In this document: in pieces, positions 1 through 8,730 of the stretch
Numbering within the stretch: position 1 is the stretch's first letter
How the letters are laid out: the number at the start of each line of letters is the position of its first letter
From: Pseudomonadota bacterium
GTDB taxonomy: Bacteria; Pseudomonadota; Gammaproteobacteria; Burkholderiales; Nitrosomonadaceae
NCBI GenBank assembly: GCA_018240285.1
Contig: JAFEGA010000017.1
Span: forward strand, 295 to 34,418
Length of the DNA stretch: 34,124 nt
Reading direction: 5' to 3'
The notes under the pieces: model-generated
Databases searched by the model: none
What the model saw: the letters and a program-made list of their open reading frames with translations, nothing else
What the model was told of the DNA's origin: nothing
Program-made: the position numbers and the translations under genes

Positions 1-172
1 GGCTAATGCCTACGGCAACCTGGGGGCTGTCTATCAAACCCGCAGCGATCTCGATCAGGCGATCGAGCATTGGGAAAAATCGCTTGCCTTATTTCAGCAA
101 GTTGGTGCAAAAGATAGAATTGATTTGCTACAGTCTTGGTTGAATGAAGTCAAACAAAGCACTTCTAAATAA
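1..172 (+). CDS. TPR-repeat protein, C-terminal fragment
   Basis: Open from the window edge in the frame that begins at base 2, ending with TAA at 170-172 (56 residues visible). The visible part holds one tetratricopeptide repeat: residues NLGAVYQTRSDLDQAIEHW followed by a helix EKSLALFQQVGA show the TPR pattern of small residues (G, A, Y, A) at the helix contact positions. A charged tail ending STSK follows. TPR repeats are protein-interaction scaffolds; no specific partner can be inferred. Proteins with this sequence style often carry many near-identical repeats, so the complete gene probably extends well upstream. Whether it is chromosomal or belongs to the adjacent mobile module cannot be told. 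Confidence 0.8.
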   Translation, partial: ANAYGNLGAVYQTRSDLDQAIEHWEKSLALFQQVGAKDRIDLLQSWLNEVKQSTSK

Positions 173-222
173 GCAATGTCTTGGCTACATTTTCACTGAA
201 TTATCCGCAATTAATAAGTAAG

Positions 223-260
223 GGCTATTTGTTTCTTTACGCAAGAGCGTAGCCTTTTGT
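223..260 (+). terminator. Possible Rho-independent terminator after the TPR gene
   Basis: A 5-bp stem TACGC/GCGTA (238-242 with 247-251) closes a 4-nt loop. It can be extended by GGCT at 223-226 pairing with AGCC at 251-254 as an alternative. The run TTTTGTTTT follows directly. The stem is short, so this is only a plausible terminator. Confidence 0.3.
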
Positions 261-345
261 TTTGAAATTTTTGTATTTAGCTTTCTTCTGCAATGCCGTT
301 CTCAGTCAATTATTTCTAATTGCTATGCTTGTGAAGAAATTTGTT

Positions 346-1182
346 ATGACTGAAACGAACTTTGCAAAAGGCATTACAGCACAGAATTTGCGAGCATTCC
401 TTGATCTGTGGCCAACGGTTCTAAATGGCATCGAAGAAACTATTGAAATTATGAATATCGATGGTGATCGGCTATTTGGAAACGGCAATGATCAATTTGG
501 TTGGTGTCATTTATATGAGCTTCCTATTAGGGATCTCATCAATAAATTGTTTTCTGAACTAACGTATATTGTGCCGGAAAGTATTCTTTCAGGATGGTAT
601 AAGCAAGCGGCTAATTGCCCCGGAAATATTGGTGAGCTTCCCCAGCTTTATAATGATGTCAATACACATTTTGATTCTCGTCCAGCACCAGGTTTAGAAC
701 AAATTGAAGCAATAAGACCACATCTTCCTGAGATTGGCGCATTACTTATAGCTATAAGATATTCTTTTTACAGCATCCTTTATTATGGTTGCTACTTGAA
801 TGAATTGATTGTGCGTGCCAGAACTGGTGACAATGAAGCTTTGTTTGCTGCCATTCGAGTTGACCCAACTGTCGTTGGGTGTCCATCCGTGATAGACAGG
901 ATTAGCAAAGCAAGGCGGCTTCAGGATCAAGGGTTTCTTAATGAACTTAGAAAAACTGAAAGTGGTGTCAGTAATAAACGTAAGCAGATCAATTTTCAGA
1001 TGATGCGTCTTGTTTTTAAAGTGCTAACTGATGCCGGTGCAGTCCGGTTATCTGATGATCAACTTCATGAGCTATTTATTGAAGGATTGCAGTTGTATAC
1101 CGCCAACGAAAAAGGTGGTGGTGCTGAGAAAGCACTGAGGAAGCACGCTGATATTTATATGACGCAAAACGCAACCACCTAA
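346..1182 (+). CDS. Unrecognised protein, probable cargo of the integrative module
   Basis: A 278-aa protein if it starts at ATG 346, which follows a GAAG motif about 10 nt upstream. The frame stays open upstream to a TTG at 262 and has another ATG at 325, but the extra residues are hydrophobic and lack a good ribosome binding site. No family was recognised. It is mostly helical and acidic in its first half, with a hydrophobic patch near residues 140-160 (LIAIRYSFYSILYYG) that is short for a membrane span, and a basic C-terminal half with many K and R. It lies just upstream of the replication initiator, in the same direction, 106 nt away, so it probably belongs to the mobile module. Regulator, immunity and replication accessory roles are all possible; none is supported directly. 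Confidence 0.7.
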   Translation: MTETNFAKGITAQNLRAFLDLWPTVLNGIEETIEIMNIDGDRLFGNGNDQFGWCHLYELPIRDLINKLFSELTYIVPESILSGWYKQAANCPGNIGELPQLYNDVNTHFDSRPAPGLEQIEAIRPHLPEIGALLIAIRYSFYSILYYGCYLNELIVRARTGDNEALFAAIRVDPTVVGCPSVIDRISKARRLQDQGFLNELRKTESGVSNKRKQINFQMMRLVFKVLTDAGAVRLSDDQLHELFIEGLQLYTANEKGGGAEKALRKHADIYMTQNATT

Positions 1183-1288
1183 AAATGTGCTTTTTGAGTG
1201 GAGTACGAATCTTGAGTTGATATACATAATCTCTATCCGTTGCGATGAAGCAATGTTTGCATGATCGCCGTGGATACGAGGTTTTGTC

Positions 1289-2671
1289 ATGAAGAAAGAA
1301 GCAAATGTTTCACCTGAATCTGTAGCATTTAATAAAACCGAAACCGCCGAGCCAACGCAGAAGACGACGAGCTTTAGCGAGGAGGATAGATGCGAGGGCG
1401 AGGTGGAAAAAGATTCGACGGATGCGCTGCATAAGTCCGAATCATCCTCAGAGGGTACGCTTCGTAGTAACACAGTACCCTATAACTGCAATAGTGAGTA
1501 CTTCAAGCTTTTAAGGTTTGGGGTTGATAGCCTGTATTTATCCTATCAAGGCGAATTATTCCCGGAAGTCAAGGAACGTTTAGCCAAGCTGAAACAGTTG
1601 GCGCAGCATCCTGAAATAGATCAACAGGCGCAAGCTCAATATGCCATTTGCGGTCATATCTTTGAAGTCAAGGATAAAGGCTCGTCAATATTTCCGTATG
1701 TGTTGGAAGATGGGGCATTCCGAATCAGTCTATCCAGAACTGGCAAGAAAACACCAATGGCGTATGTGAAGATATCTTCCCGGTATCTATGCAGTGTCAT
1801 GCCTGCTGAAGCTGAAAAGCATTTGCGCGATATTCTCAAGGAACTGGGCACATTGGAGAGTTCTGCCCATGTCAGCCGTATCGATCTCTGTGCTGATTTT
1901 GTCTCCCCGGAAAATATGGAATCCTGGGGGCGTGAAGCATGGATTACGCGCGGCAAGAAAATCGCTGCACATGCCATCAGTGAAAAATTTAGCGGCTGGT
2001 CGATTGGTCTAGGTGGCAAGATTTCCTGCCGGTTGTATGACAAGCTATTGGAAATTCATTCGAGTGGTAGAACCGATCTTGTCCCATTGTGGAGAGAAGC
2101 AGGATGGCAAGAAGGTGAACCGGTTTGGCGTGTTGAATTTCAGCTCATGCGTGATGTGCTGGTTGAACATGGCTTGATTGGGTTGGATAGCGTTTTGTCG
2201 AACTTAAACGGCTTGTGGAGCTATGCCACTACCGAATGGCTGCGCTTGACGCTGCCCAATCCTGACGATCAAACGCGTAGCCGTTGGCCAATTCATCCGC
2301 TGTGGGGTTATATCTCTGCAATAGACTGGGAAACCAATAAAAGCCCGCTCTCCAGGTCGTTCAAAGCTACCCAGATACTCGATGACAAGCGAATACTGAC
2401 ATTAGGCGCCAGTTCATTAGCTAGCTTTATGGCCAAGCATGGCATTACCGATTTTGATGAGGGCTTGGATCGCTATATCTTGGCACTGCACCAGCATTTC
2501 TCTACATGCGGGGAATTCATTGGGTTATCCGCAGAAGATTTCATCCTTGAGAAAGTGCGGCTTCGTGGCCGGGAATACAACACCATCTTGAATGTTAACG
2601 AAGCGGAACAAAAGCGGCTAGAAGTTGATAAAGCTGCCAAAGATTACCGCAAGGAATCGGATGGCGAATGA
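1289..2671 (+). CDS. Rep_trans-like replication initiation protein
   Basis: A 460-aa protein starting at ATG 1289 after a CGAGG ribosome binding site. Residues 1-65 are charged, low in complexity and probably disordered. The core shows motifs that I associate with Rep_trans-type rolling-circle initiators (the replication initiation factor family): SRIDLCADF at 196-204, RLYDKLLEI at 248-256 with candidate nicking tyrosine Y250, and WRVEFQL at 280-286. Such proteins nick a double-strand origin and stay attached to the 5' end while the replicon is copied. Here it would act on an excised circular form. Its stop overlaps the start of the next gene (ATGA at 2668-2671), so the two are translationally coupled, and an integrase follows. 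No origin was identified. The family call rests on motif spacing only; a relaxase-like or phage replication protein is the main alternative. Confidence 0.62.
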   Translation: MKKEANVSPESVAFNKTETAEPTQKTTSFSEEDRCEGEVEKDSTDALHKSESSSEGTLRSNTVPYNCNSEYFKLLRFGVDSLYLSYQGELFPEVKERLAKLKQLAQHPEIDQQAQAQYAICGHIFEVKDKGSSIFPYVLEDGAFRISLSRTGKKTPMAYVKISSRYLCSVMPAEAEKHLRDILKELGTLESSAHVSRIDLCADFVSPENMESWGREAWITRGKKIAAHAISEKFSGWSIGLGGKISCRLYDKLLEIHSSGRTDLVPLWREAGWQEGEPVWRVEFQLMRDVLVEHGLIGLDSVLSNLNGLWSYATTEWLRLTLPNPDDQTRSRWPIHPLWGYISAIDWETNKSPLSRSFKATQILDDKRILTLGASSLASFMAKHGITDFDEGLDRYILALHQHFSTCGEFIGLSAEDFILEKVRLRGREYNTILNVNEAEQKRLEVDKAAKDYRKESDGE

Positions 2672-2997
2672 AGACGCTCAATTTAAATGAAGCCGCTCAA
2701 TTTCTCAAAATTCACCCCGAAGAACTGCGCCGCCGCGCCAAAGCAGGAATTATTCCCGGTGCCAAAGTGGGCAAATGCTGGGTATTTCTCGAAGATGATC
2801 TTGTTGCCTGTCTGCGCTCGTTATATGCTACTCCCCGGCAAGCGTTGCAAGTGGGACATGAGGAGAAACAATTATGTCACTCTTTAAACGCGGTAAGACG
2901 TGGTGGGTTAGTTTCACCACACCAAGCGGCGAGCGAGTTAGATGCTCTGCTGCAACTGAAGATAAAACCCAAGCACAGGAATTCTACGACAAGCTAA
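2668..2997 (+). CDS. Small helix-turn-helix protein, excisionase-like
   Basis: A 109-aa protein. Residues 6-50 form a MerR/excisionase-type winged helix: LNEAAQFLKIHPEELRRRA, then the wing AGIIPGAKVGKCWVFLEDDL. Small proteins of this type beside tyrosine integrases commonly act as recombination directionality factors or as repressors of the module. The start overlaps the stop of the replication initiator by 4 nt. The last 124 nt overlap the integrase gene in another frame, so residues after about 68 form a tail with no recognisable fold that also carries the integrase ribosome binding site and N-terminus. The function as excisionase is inferred from context. Confidence 0.7.
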   Translation: MKTLNLNEAAQFLKIHPEELRRRAKAGIIPGAKVGKCWVFLEDDLVACLRSLYATPRQALQVGHEEKQLCHSLNAVRRGGLVSPHQAASELDALLQLKIKPKHRNSTTS

Positions 2998-3887
2998 AAG
3001 CAGAATCTTGGCGGGTTGTGAAATTAGGGGATAAGCCAAAGCGCACTTGGGATGAAGCGGCTTATAAATGGCTGATGGAAACACAGGATAAAAAGACACA
3101 TCATGATGACGTGGCTAAAATAAACTGGCTCCAGCAGTTCTTTAGAGGCAAATATCTCGATGAATTAACTCGCGATGTCATTGCAGAGATTGGCGGATTA
3201 AAGCGGAAAGAAACGAGTCCGGCGACAGCTAACCGTTTATTGGCTCTGATTCGCTCAATCCTGCGCCGTGCGGCTCTTGACTGGGAATGGATAGATAAAC
3301 CCCCAGTCATTAAGCTGTATCGTGAACCAAAGCGCCGGGTGCGTTATCTGAATGCAGATCAAGCGAGTATTCTGATTCAGGAATTGCCGCAGCATTTAGC
3401 CGATATGGTGACGTTTTCATTGGCTACAGGCTTGAGACGGTCAAATGTCACAAAGCTGGAATGGTCGCAAGTGGATATGCAAAGAAATGTGGCATGGATA
3501 CATGGCGATCAGGCAAAAGCGGGAAAACCGATTCATGTGACGCTAAATGCTACGGCAATAGCAGTATTATCCAGGCAAATTGGTAAGCATCCCAGATCAG
3601 TATTTAGTTACAAGGGCAAACCAATCACGCAAGTGAATACCAAAGCTTGGTATAAGGCGCTAAAACGTGCCGGTATTGAGGATTTCCGCTGGCATGATTT
3701 GCGCCATACCTGGGCAAGCTGGCTAACTCAGAATGGTGTGCCTTTGAATGTCATTCAGGAAATGGGTGCATGGGAATCTGCTGAGATGGTGAGGCGCTAT
3801 GCTCATTTAGCGCCTGAGCAGTTTTCCCAGCATGCTCGTGTCTTGGATGGTGTGCTAAATGTCACGAATTTGGCACAATCGAAGTGA
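2874..3887 (+). CDS. Tyrosine site-specific integrase
   Basis: A 337-aa phage-type integrase. An N-terminal arm/SAM-like DNA-binding region (about 1-150) precedes the catalytic domain. Catalytic residues are visible in order: R188 in ATGLRRSN, a beta-hairpin lysine near 215-218, H274 and R277 in HDLRHTW, W300 in place of the second histidine (a common variant), and Y309 in MVRRYAHL. It breaks and rejoins DNA through a covalent 3'-phosphotyrosine link. The ATG at 2874 follows a strong GAGGAG site that lies inside the preceding helix-turn-helix gene. The stop lies 35 nt from the 3' end of a tRNA-Thr gene, the usual place for an integrase that uses a tRNA as attachment site. All catalytic residues are intact, so it could be active. 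Confidence 0.95.
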   Translation: MSLFKRGKTWWVSFTTPSGERVRCSAATEDKTQAQEFYDKLKAESWRVVKLGDKPKRTWDEAAYKWLMETQDKKTHHDDVAKINWLQQFFRGKYLDELTRDVIAEIGGLKRKETSPATANRLLALIRSILRRAALDWEWIDKPPVIKLYREPKRRVRYLNADQASILIQELPQHLADMVTFSLATGLRRSNVTKLEWSQVDMQRNVAWIHGDQAKAGKPIHVTLNATAIAVLSRQIGKHPRSVFSYKGKPITQVNTKAWYKALKRAGIEDFRWHDLRHTWASWLTQNGVPLNVIQEMGAWESAEMVRRYAHLAPEQFSQHARVLDGVLNVTNLAQSK

Positions 3888-3922
3888 AATAGGTTCGGTT
3901 GCGTTTCTAAGTTACTGATTAT

Positions 3923-3998
<76 letters not shown>

Positions 3999-4020
3999 CC
4001 GAGCGCGAAATAAGCGGAGT

Positions 4021-4049
4021 ATTATAGATGGTTGGTGAGTTACGGGCAA
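4021..4049 (-). promoter_or_regulatory. Sigma-70 promoter for tRNA-Thr
   Basis: On the minus strand a -35 TTGCCC (4049-4044) and a perfect -10 TATAAT (4026-4021) are separated by exactly 17 bp. Transcription would start near 4013, about 15 nt before the mature tRNA 5' end, which fits a tRNA precursor. Confidence 0.75.
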
Positions 4050-4222
4050 ATGATAAAGAATTGAATTCAAAATTGTGTAGGCTTTATCCTGTTATACCTG
4101 TTAAATGATATATATTCTATTTATTGAATATTTCATCACTATTTTTAACGAATATTCATTTAAGTTCGGCTAATTTCGTTAAAATCTGTACATTTTTACT
4201 ATAAGAGTCCATAATTATTAAA

Positions 4223-4684
4223 ATGAACTCACAAAGTGTAAATGTAAAAGTGCAAAGTATTTTGATCATGCACGGCCCGAATTTAAATTTGCTAGGAGTG
4301 CGTGAGCCGGATATTTATGGTGTTGTTACGCTGCAAGATATTAACAGAAATTTAAGCAAATTAGCCGAAAATAAAGAAATTAAGCTAGACTTTTTTCAAA
4401 GTAATGCAGAGTTTGCGTTAATCGATAGAATTCAGCAAACAATGCGTGACGGGACGGATTTTATTATCATCAATCCGGCTGCATATACCCATACCAGCGT
4501 GGCTATGCGCGATGCGCTTGCCGCCGTGAAGCTGCCTTTCATTGAAGTACATTTATCGAATGTTTACGCGCGCGAATCTTTCCGCCAACAGTCTTATTTT
4601 TCAGATCTGGCGATCGGAGTGATCAGCGGTTTGGGTGCCAAGGGCTATGAGCTTGCGTTGGAATATGCGATAACCTCTTATTGA
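4223..4684 (+). CDS. aroQ: Type II 3-dehydroquinate dehydratase
   Basis: A 153-aa type II dehydroquinase, which removes water from 3-dehydroquinate to give 3-dehydroshikimate in the shikimate pathway in the cytoplasm; the family forms dodecamers. Family signatures are GPNLNLLG at 18-25, catalytic R27 and Y32 in [16 protein letters not shown] at 84-92, H110 in EVHLSN, and R117 and R121 in the substrate-binding loop. The N-terminus is a few residues longer than usual; no better start exists. The gene lies upstream of accB and accC in the same direction, a frequent arrangement in proteobacteria. The 137-nt gap to accB may hold a second promoter. The upstream 220 bp are AT-rich, with a TAAAAT at 4180-4185 as a possible -10 but no convincing -35. 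Confidence 0.97.
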   Translation: MNSQSVNVKVQSILIMHGPNLNLLGVREPDIYGVVTLQDINRNLSKLAENKEIKLDFFQSNAEFALIDRIQQTMRDGTDFIIINPAAYTHTSVAMRDALAAVKLPFIEVHLSNVYARESFRQQSYFSDLAIGVISGLGAKGYELALEYAITSY

Positions 4685-4821
4685 TCAGCTGATAAATTAT
4701 TTCTTTCTGTGATTTCAATTCTTTTGCGATGCTATCATTTTGCTCATTTTTACATTCAGTAACATTGTTTTTTTAGTGCTAACACTACCTTAGAGCGGGA
4801 CATGGTCTCGGGAGATTAAAG

Positions 4822-5304
4822 ATGGATTTAAGAAAGCTTAAGAAGCTCATTGAGCTGGTTGAAGAATCGAGTATCGCGGAACTGGAAATTACCGAGGGCG
4901 AGGAAAAAGTTCGCATCAGTAAATCAGGCTCCGGCGTGCAGAATTATGCATTTATGCCGCCCGCCATGCAGCCGGTTATGGCGCCGGTTCAGCAGCCCGT
5001 ACCAGCCGTTGCGCCGGATGCGGATAAAGCAGGCGAAGCCAATGATTCCGGCAAGAGCTCGCTACCCGAAGGCCATGTTGTCAAATCGCCGATGGTTGGT
5101 ACGTTCTATCGCGCGCCATCGCCGGGTGCAAATGCATTCGTGGAAGTTGGACAAAGGGTTAAGGAAGGTGACACCTTATGCATCATTGAGGCGATGAAGC
5201 TACTCAATGAGATTGAAGCCGATAAAAGCGGGGTGGTTAAAGCAATTTTGCTGGAAAACGGTCAGCCGGTCGAATATGGCGAACCTTTATTCGTCATTCA
5301 ATGA
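4822..5304 (+). CDS. accB: Biotin carboxyl carrier protein of acetyl-CoA carboxylase
   Basis: A 160-aa BCCP. It carries the biotin that is carboxylated by AccC and then donates the carboxyl group to acetyl-CoA, the first committed step of fatty acid synthesis. The N-terminal helix (1-35) is followed by an Ala/Pro/Gln-rich flexible linker (about 40-80) and the biotinyl domain (about 83-160). The biotinylation motif EAMKL places the biotinyl lysine at K126. The ATG follows a GGGAGA ribosome binding site. It lies 24 nt upstream of accC, so the two are co-transcribed as in most bacteria. Confidence 0.98.
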   Translation: MDLRKLKKLIELVEESSIAELEITEGEEKVRISKSGSGVQNYAFMPPAMQPVMAPVQQPVPAVAPDADKAGEANDSGKSSLPEGHVVKSPMVGTFYRAPSPGANAFVEVGQRVKEGDTLCIIEAMKLLNEIEADKSGVVKAILLENGQPVEYGEPLFVIQ

Positions 5305-5328
5305 TTGTCTGAATAAAGGCCAAATCCT

Positions 5329-6684
5329 ATGTTTGAAAAAATCCTTATTGCCAATCGCGGCGAAATCGCCCTGCGGATACAGCGCGCTTGCCGTGCGATG
5401 GGTATCAAGACAGTGGCCGTGCATTCTGAAGCGGATGCGGAAGCGAAATACGTCAAATTGGCCGATGAGTCGGTATGTATCGGCCCGGCGGCGGCATCGC
5501 ACAGTTATTTAAACGTACCGGCCATTATCAGCGCGGCCGAGGTGACCGACGCCGAAGCGATTCACCCCGGTTATGGTTTTTTATCCGAGAACGCCGATTT
5601 TGCCGAGCGCGTGGAAAAAAGCGGGTTCGTGTTTATCGGTCCGCGCCCGGAAACCATCCGTTTGATGGGCGACAAAGTCAGCGCCAAGAATGCCATGAAA
5701 AAAGCTGGTGTGCCTTGCGTGCCCGGATCGGATGGCGCATTGCCGGAAGACATCGATGAGATCAAGAAGATTGTGCGCGAGATTGGTTATCCGGTCATCA
5801 TCAAAGCGGCTGGCGGCGGTGGCGGGCGCGGTATGCGTGTGGTGCACACTGAAGCTGCGTTATCGAATGCGATCATCGTGACGCGCAACGAAGCGCAAAC
5901 CGCATTCGGCAATCCGGTGGTGTATGCGGAAAAATTTCTAGAAAATCCACGCCATATCGAATTTCAATTATTAATTGACGATTACGGTAATGCCGTGCAT
6001 TTGGGTGAGCGCGATTGCTCCATGCAGCGCCGCCATCAGAAAATTCTCGAAGAAGCACCTGCGCCGGGCATACCGGAGAAATTGCGTGACAAAATCGGCG
6101 AGCGTTGCGCGGAAGCGTGCCGCCGCATCAAGTATCGCGGTGTCGGCACATTTGAGTTTTTGTTCGAGAACAACGAATTTTATTTCATCGAAATGAATAC
6201 GCGTTTGCAGGTCGAGCATCCGGTAACCGAAGCGGTGACCGGCATCGATCTGGTACAGGCGCAAATCAACGTCGCAGCCGGTGTCGTGCTGCCAATCAAG
6301 CAGAAAGATGTCGTCATGAAAGGGCATGCGATCGAATGCCGCATCAACGCCGAAGATGCTTACAAGCTGACGCCATCCGCAGGACGCATTACGCAATATC
6401 ATGCGCCGGGCGGGCCAGGCGTGCGCGTGGATTCGCATATTTATCATAATTACATGGTGCCGCCGTATTACGACTCCATGATCGGCAAGATCATTACCTA
6501 CGGCGATACGCGCGAACAGGCGATCGCCCGCATGCGCATTGCGTTGTCGGAAATGGTGATCAGCGGTATCAAAACGAATATCCCGCTGCATCGGGATTTG
6601 CTCAACGACGCCACCTTTTTGCGCGGCGGCGCTTCGATTCACTATTTAGAGCAGAAACTTGCATTGCACAACAAATCGAATTGA
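5329..6684 (+). CDS. accC: Biotin carboxylase subunit of acetyl-CoA carboxylase
   Basis: A 451-aa ATP-grasp enzyme, the usual length. It carboxylates the biotin on AccB with ATP and bicarbonate. Visible landmarks are the N-terminal [11 protein letters not shown]116 and K159 for ATP binding, the glycine-rich loop at 162-168 (GGGGGRG), the [11 protein letters not shown] segment, and the catalytic [14 protein letters not shown] near 285-300. It directly follows accB. The carboxyltransferase subunits AccA and AccD are not in this window, which is normal. Confidence 0.98.
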   Translation: MFEKILIANRGEIALRIQRACRAMGIKTVAVHSEADAEAKYVKLADESVCIGPAAASHSYLNVPAIISAAEVTDAEAIHPGYGFLSENADFAERVEKSGFVFIGPRPETIRLMGDKVSAKNAMKKAGVPCVPGSDGALPEDIDEIKKIVREIGYPVIIKAAGGGGGRGMRVVHTEAALSNAIIVTRNEAQTAFGNPVVYAEKFLENPRHIEFQLLIDDYGNAVHLGERDCSMQRRHQKILEEAPAPGIPEKLRDKIGERCAEACRRIKYRGVGTFEFLFENNEFYFIEMNTRLQVEHPVTEAVTGIDLVQAQINVAAGVVLPIKQKDVVMKGHAIECRINAEDAYKLTPSAGRITQYHAPGGPGVRVDSHIYHNYMVPPYYDSMIGKIITYGDTREQAIARMRIALSEMVISGIKTNIPLHRDLLNDATFLRGGASIHYLEQKLALHNKSN

Positions 6685-6736
6685 CAGACCGGCGTATCAA
6701 ACCCGGATTGCCGGTTAACCATCCTCATCACACCGC

Positions 6737-7654
6737 ATGTCCTGGGTGACGCTGATTATCGACACAGATGCGGCACACGCTGAAGCGCTGAGCGATGTGC
6801 TGCTGGAACAGGGCGCATTGTCCGTGGATATTCACGACGCTGCCGCAGATACGGCGGATGAGCAAATGTTGTTCGGCGAGCCTGGCGAACCCAGCGGAGA
6901 AATCTGGCAGCATGCGGAAGTTTCCGCATTGTTCAATGAAGATGCGGATATCGCTGAAATCCTATGTAATGTCGCGCACATCGCGCAATCGGATCAACCA
7001 CTCAGCTACCGTATTGAACGAATCGAAGAACAGGATTGGGTGCGCCTGACGCAATCGCAATTCGATCCGATTCAAATTTCCGCGCGTTTGTGGATTGTGC
7101 CGACCTGGCACGTATCACCCGACCCGGCAGCCATCAACCTGATACTCGATCCCGGACTGGCTTTCGGCACGGGCAGCCACCCCACGACGCAATTATGTTT
7201 GCGCTGGCTGGATCAAAATGTGCAAGCGGGCGATACTGTCATGGATTATGGCTGCGGCTCCGGAATACTCGCAATCGCCGCGTTAAAACTGGGCGCGCGG
7301 CATGTCGCCGGTATCGATATCGATCCCCAGGCGATCAAAGCCAGCGAGGAAAATGCGCTGCGCAATCAGTGCGACCCGTCGAAATTTCATTTTGCAACGG
7401 CATATCAAGCCACGGAACGGAATTTGCAATCGGCAGAACAAACGGATGTCGTGGTCGCCAATATCCTGGCGAATCCTTTAATTCTACTGGCGCCGCTGCT
7501 TGCCCAGATTGTCCGTCCACATGGCCATATCGTTTTATCCGGGATATTGAAAGAACAGGCTGAGGAAGTTAGGGATACCTATCGGCAATGGTTCAATATG
7601 AGCATCGCCGGTGAACAGGAAGGTTGGGTGCTGTTAACCGGTAGTAAAAGGTGA
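6737..7654 (+). CDS. prmA: Ribosomal protein L11 methyltransferase
   Basis: A 305-aa PrmA, which uses S-adenosylmethionine to trimethylate ribosomal protein L11. An N-terminal substrate-recognition domain (about 1-100) precedes a Rossmann-type methyltransferase domain. Signatures are DPGLAFGTGSHPTT at 138-151, the SAM-binding DYGCGSG at 170-176, and the motif-IV segment VVANILANPL. It starts 52 nt after accC in the same direction; accC-prmA adjacency is common in proteobacteria. Confidence 0.96.
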   Translation: MSWVTLIIDTDAAHAEALSDVLLEQGALSVDIHDAAADTADEQMLFGEPGEPSGEIWQHAEVSALFNEDADIAEILCNVAHIAQSDQPLSYRIERIEEQDWVRLTQSQFDPIQISARLWIVPTWHVSPDPAAINLILDPGLAFGTGSHPTTQLCLRWLDQNVQAGDTVMDYGCGSGILAIAALKLGARHVAGIDIDPQAIKASEENALRNQCDPSKFHFATAYQATERNLQSAEQTDVVVANILANPLILLAPLLAQIVRPHGHIVLSGILKEQAEEVRDTYRQWFNMSIAGEQEGWVLLTGSKR

Positions 7655-7658
7655 AATA

Positions 7659-7748
7659 ATGGCCGCTGCTGGCTTGAAGGTAAGCGCGCCGTATCAATTC
7701 CGTTACTCATTACCGGTGCTATTGCATGCGATTTCATACTGCGAGTGA
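7659..7748 (+). CDS. Possible 29-aa small ORF between prmA and the zinc-ribbon gene
   Basis: An ATG at 7659 is preceded by AAAGGTGA, a good ribosome binding site that overlaps the end of prmA. The frame stays open for 29 codons and ends with TGA 3 nt before the ATG of the next gene. No similarity is recognised. It could be a short coupled leader peptide or chance. Confidence 0.2.
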   Translation: MAAAGLKVSAPYQFRYSLPVLLHAISYCE

Positions 7749-7751
7749 CAC

Positions 7752-8528
7752 ATGGCGTTGGTGACACTTTGCCCCGGCTGCGGCACGACATTTCGCGTCA
7801 ATGCCGCGCAACTGCAAGCGCACGGCGGGGATGTGCGGTGCGGGCAATGTCAGCGGATTTTCAATGGATTCGCCACATTGATTACCGTGAATGAATCGGC
7901 GATCGAATATCCGCTGCAACCGGTTGTGAAAACTGAAGCAACGGCAGAAACATACCTGCCTGTGTCGCATGAAGAACACGTAGCTCCGGACTGGGAACAA
8001 ACCGATGCGAATTCATCTGCTGATTTATTTGGCGATGAGCCGGTGAAAAAATCATGGGGTGCTTGGGGGTGGGGCAGTCTATTACTGGTATTAGTCTTAA
8101 TCGGCCAGATCGCATTCGCCAATCGCACGAAACTGACCATGATCAAACCGGAAATCCGGCCCCATCTGGAATACTATTGCGCGCTCATCGGCTGCCAGGT
8201 ACCGTACCCGCAGGACATCCGGCAGCTTGGTATCGAATCATCCGACTTGCAGAAGAATCCCGCGCGTCAGCCGGAAGTGACCACCATGCGTGCCATCATC
8301 AGCAACCATGCGCACTTCCCGCAGGCTTTCCCGGCATTGCAACTGCTGCTATTGGATGCGCAGGGGCAAGTTATCGCCAGCCGCATCTTTACCGCCGCGG
8401 AATACTTGCCGGAAGAGAATAACACGCGGCAATTCATTCAACCGCAGCAGGAAATCGATGTTCGGCTGGATTTCGACAGTACGAATTTGGGCGCGCTGGG
8501 ATACCGCTTGCAGTTGCTATACCCTTAG
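7752..8528 (+). CDS. Zinc-ribbon and DUF3426 single-pass membrane protein
   Basis: A 258-aa protein. An N-terminal MJ0042-type zinc ribbon has paired cysteines C7/C10 and C30/C33. A variable acidic linker follows, then one membrane span at about 106-123 (SLLLVLVLIGQIAF) and a DUF3426 domain to the C-terminus, expected outside the membrane. The family is widespread in beta- and gammaproteobacteria next to prmA, which supports the call; its biochemical role is unknown. The zinc ribbon would be cytoplasmic. The ORF is complete. Confidence 0.85.
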   Translation: MALVTLCPGCGTTFRVNAAQLQAHGGDVRCGQCQRIFNGFATLITVNESAIEYPLQPVVKTEATAETYLPVSHEEHVAPDWEQTDANSSADLFGDEPVKKSWGAWGWGSLLLVLVLIGQIAFANRTKLTMIKPEIRPHLEYYCALIGCQVPYPQDIRQLGIESSDLQKNPARQPEVTTMRAIISNHAHFPQAFPALQLLLLDAQGQVIASRIFTAAEYLPEENNTRQFIQPQQEIDVRLDFDSTNLGALGYRLQLLYP

Positions 8529-8655
8529 CGATGCGTGGAGTAGACGAACGTAATCTTGCCAGCTACTTGAGTACCAATACTAATCCAATAATAGCCATTT
8601 TGGATACGGTAAGATTGTTACCTAACAAAGAAAAGCATCATTCCAGCTTTTTCCC

Positions 8656-8687
8656 TTGCCAATAGATCAAATCGCGTCAGGTATAAT
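8656..8687 (+). promoter_or_regulatory. Probable metH promoter
   Basis: A perfect -10 TATAAT lies at 8682-8687, 43 nt before the metH ATG. The best -35, TTGCCA at 8656-8661, is 20 bp away, longer than ideal. The predicted leader of under 40 nt is too short for a cobalamin or SAM riboswitch. The rest of the 202-bp gap shows nothing else recognisable. Confidence 0.45.
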
Positions 8688-8730
8688 GCCAGCCTAATTC
8701 TTTTTCATTTCACACAGCGAAATCCAATTC

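Noticed and set aside
5971..6642. Long open frame (223 codons) on the minus strand opposite accC
   Set aside because: It is the mirror of a high-GC coding gene with all accC motifs intact; the translation has no recognisable domain.
8529..8730. Possible riboswitch upstream of metH
   Set aside because: The predicted leader is under 40 nt and no cobalamin- or SAM-riboswitch conserved core is visible.
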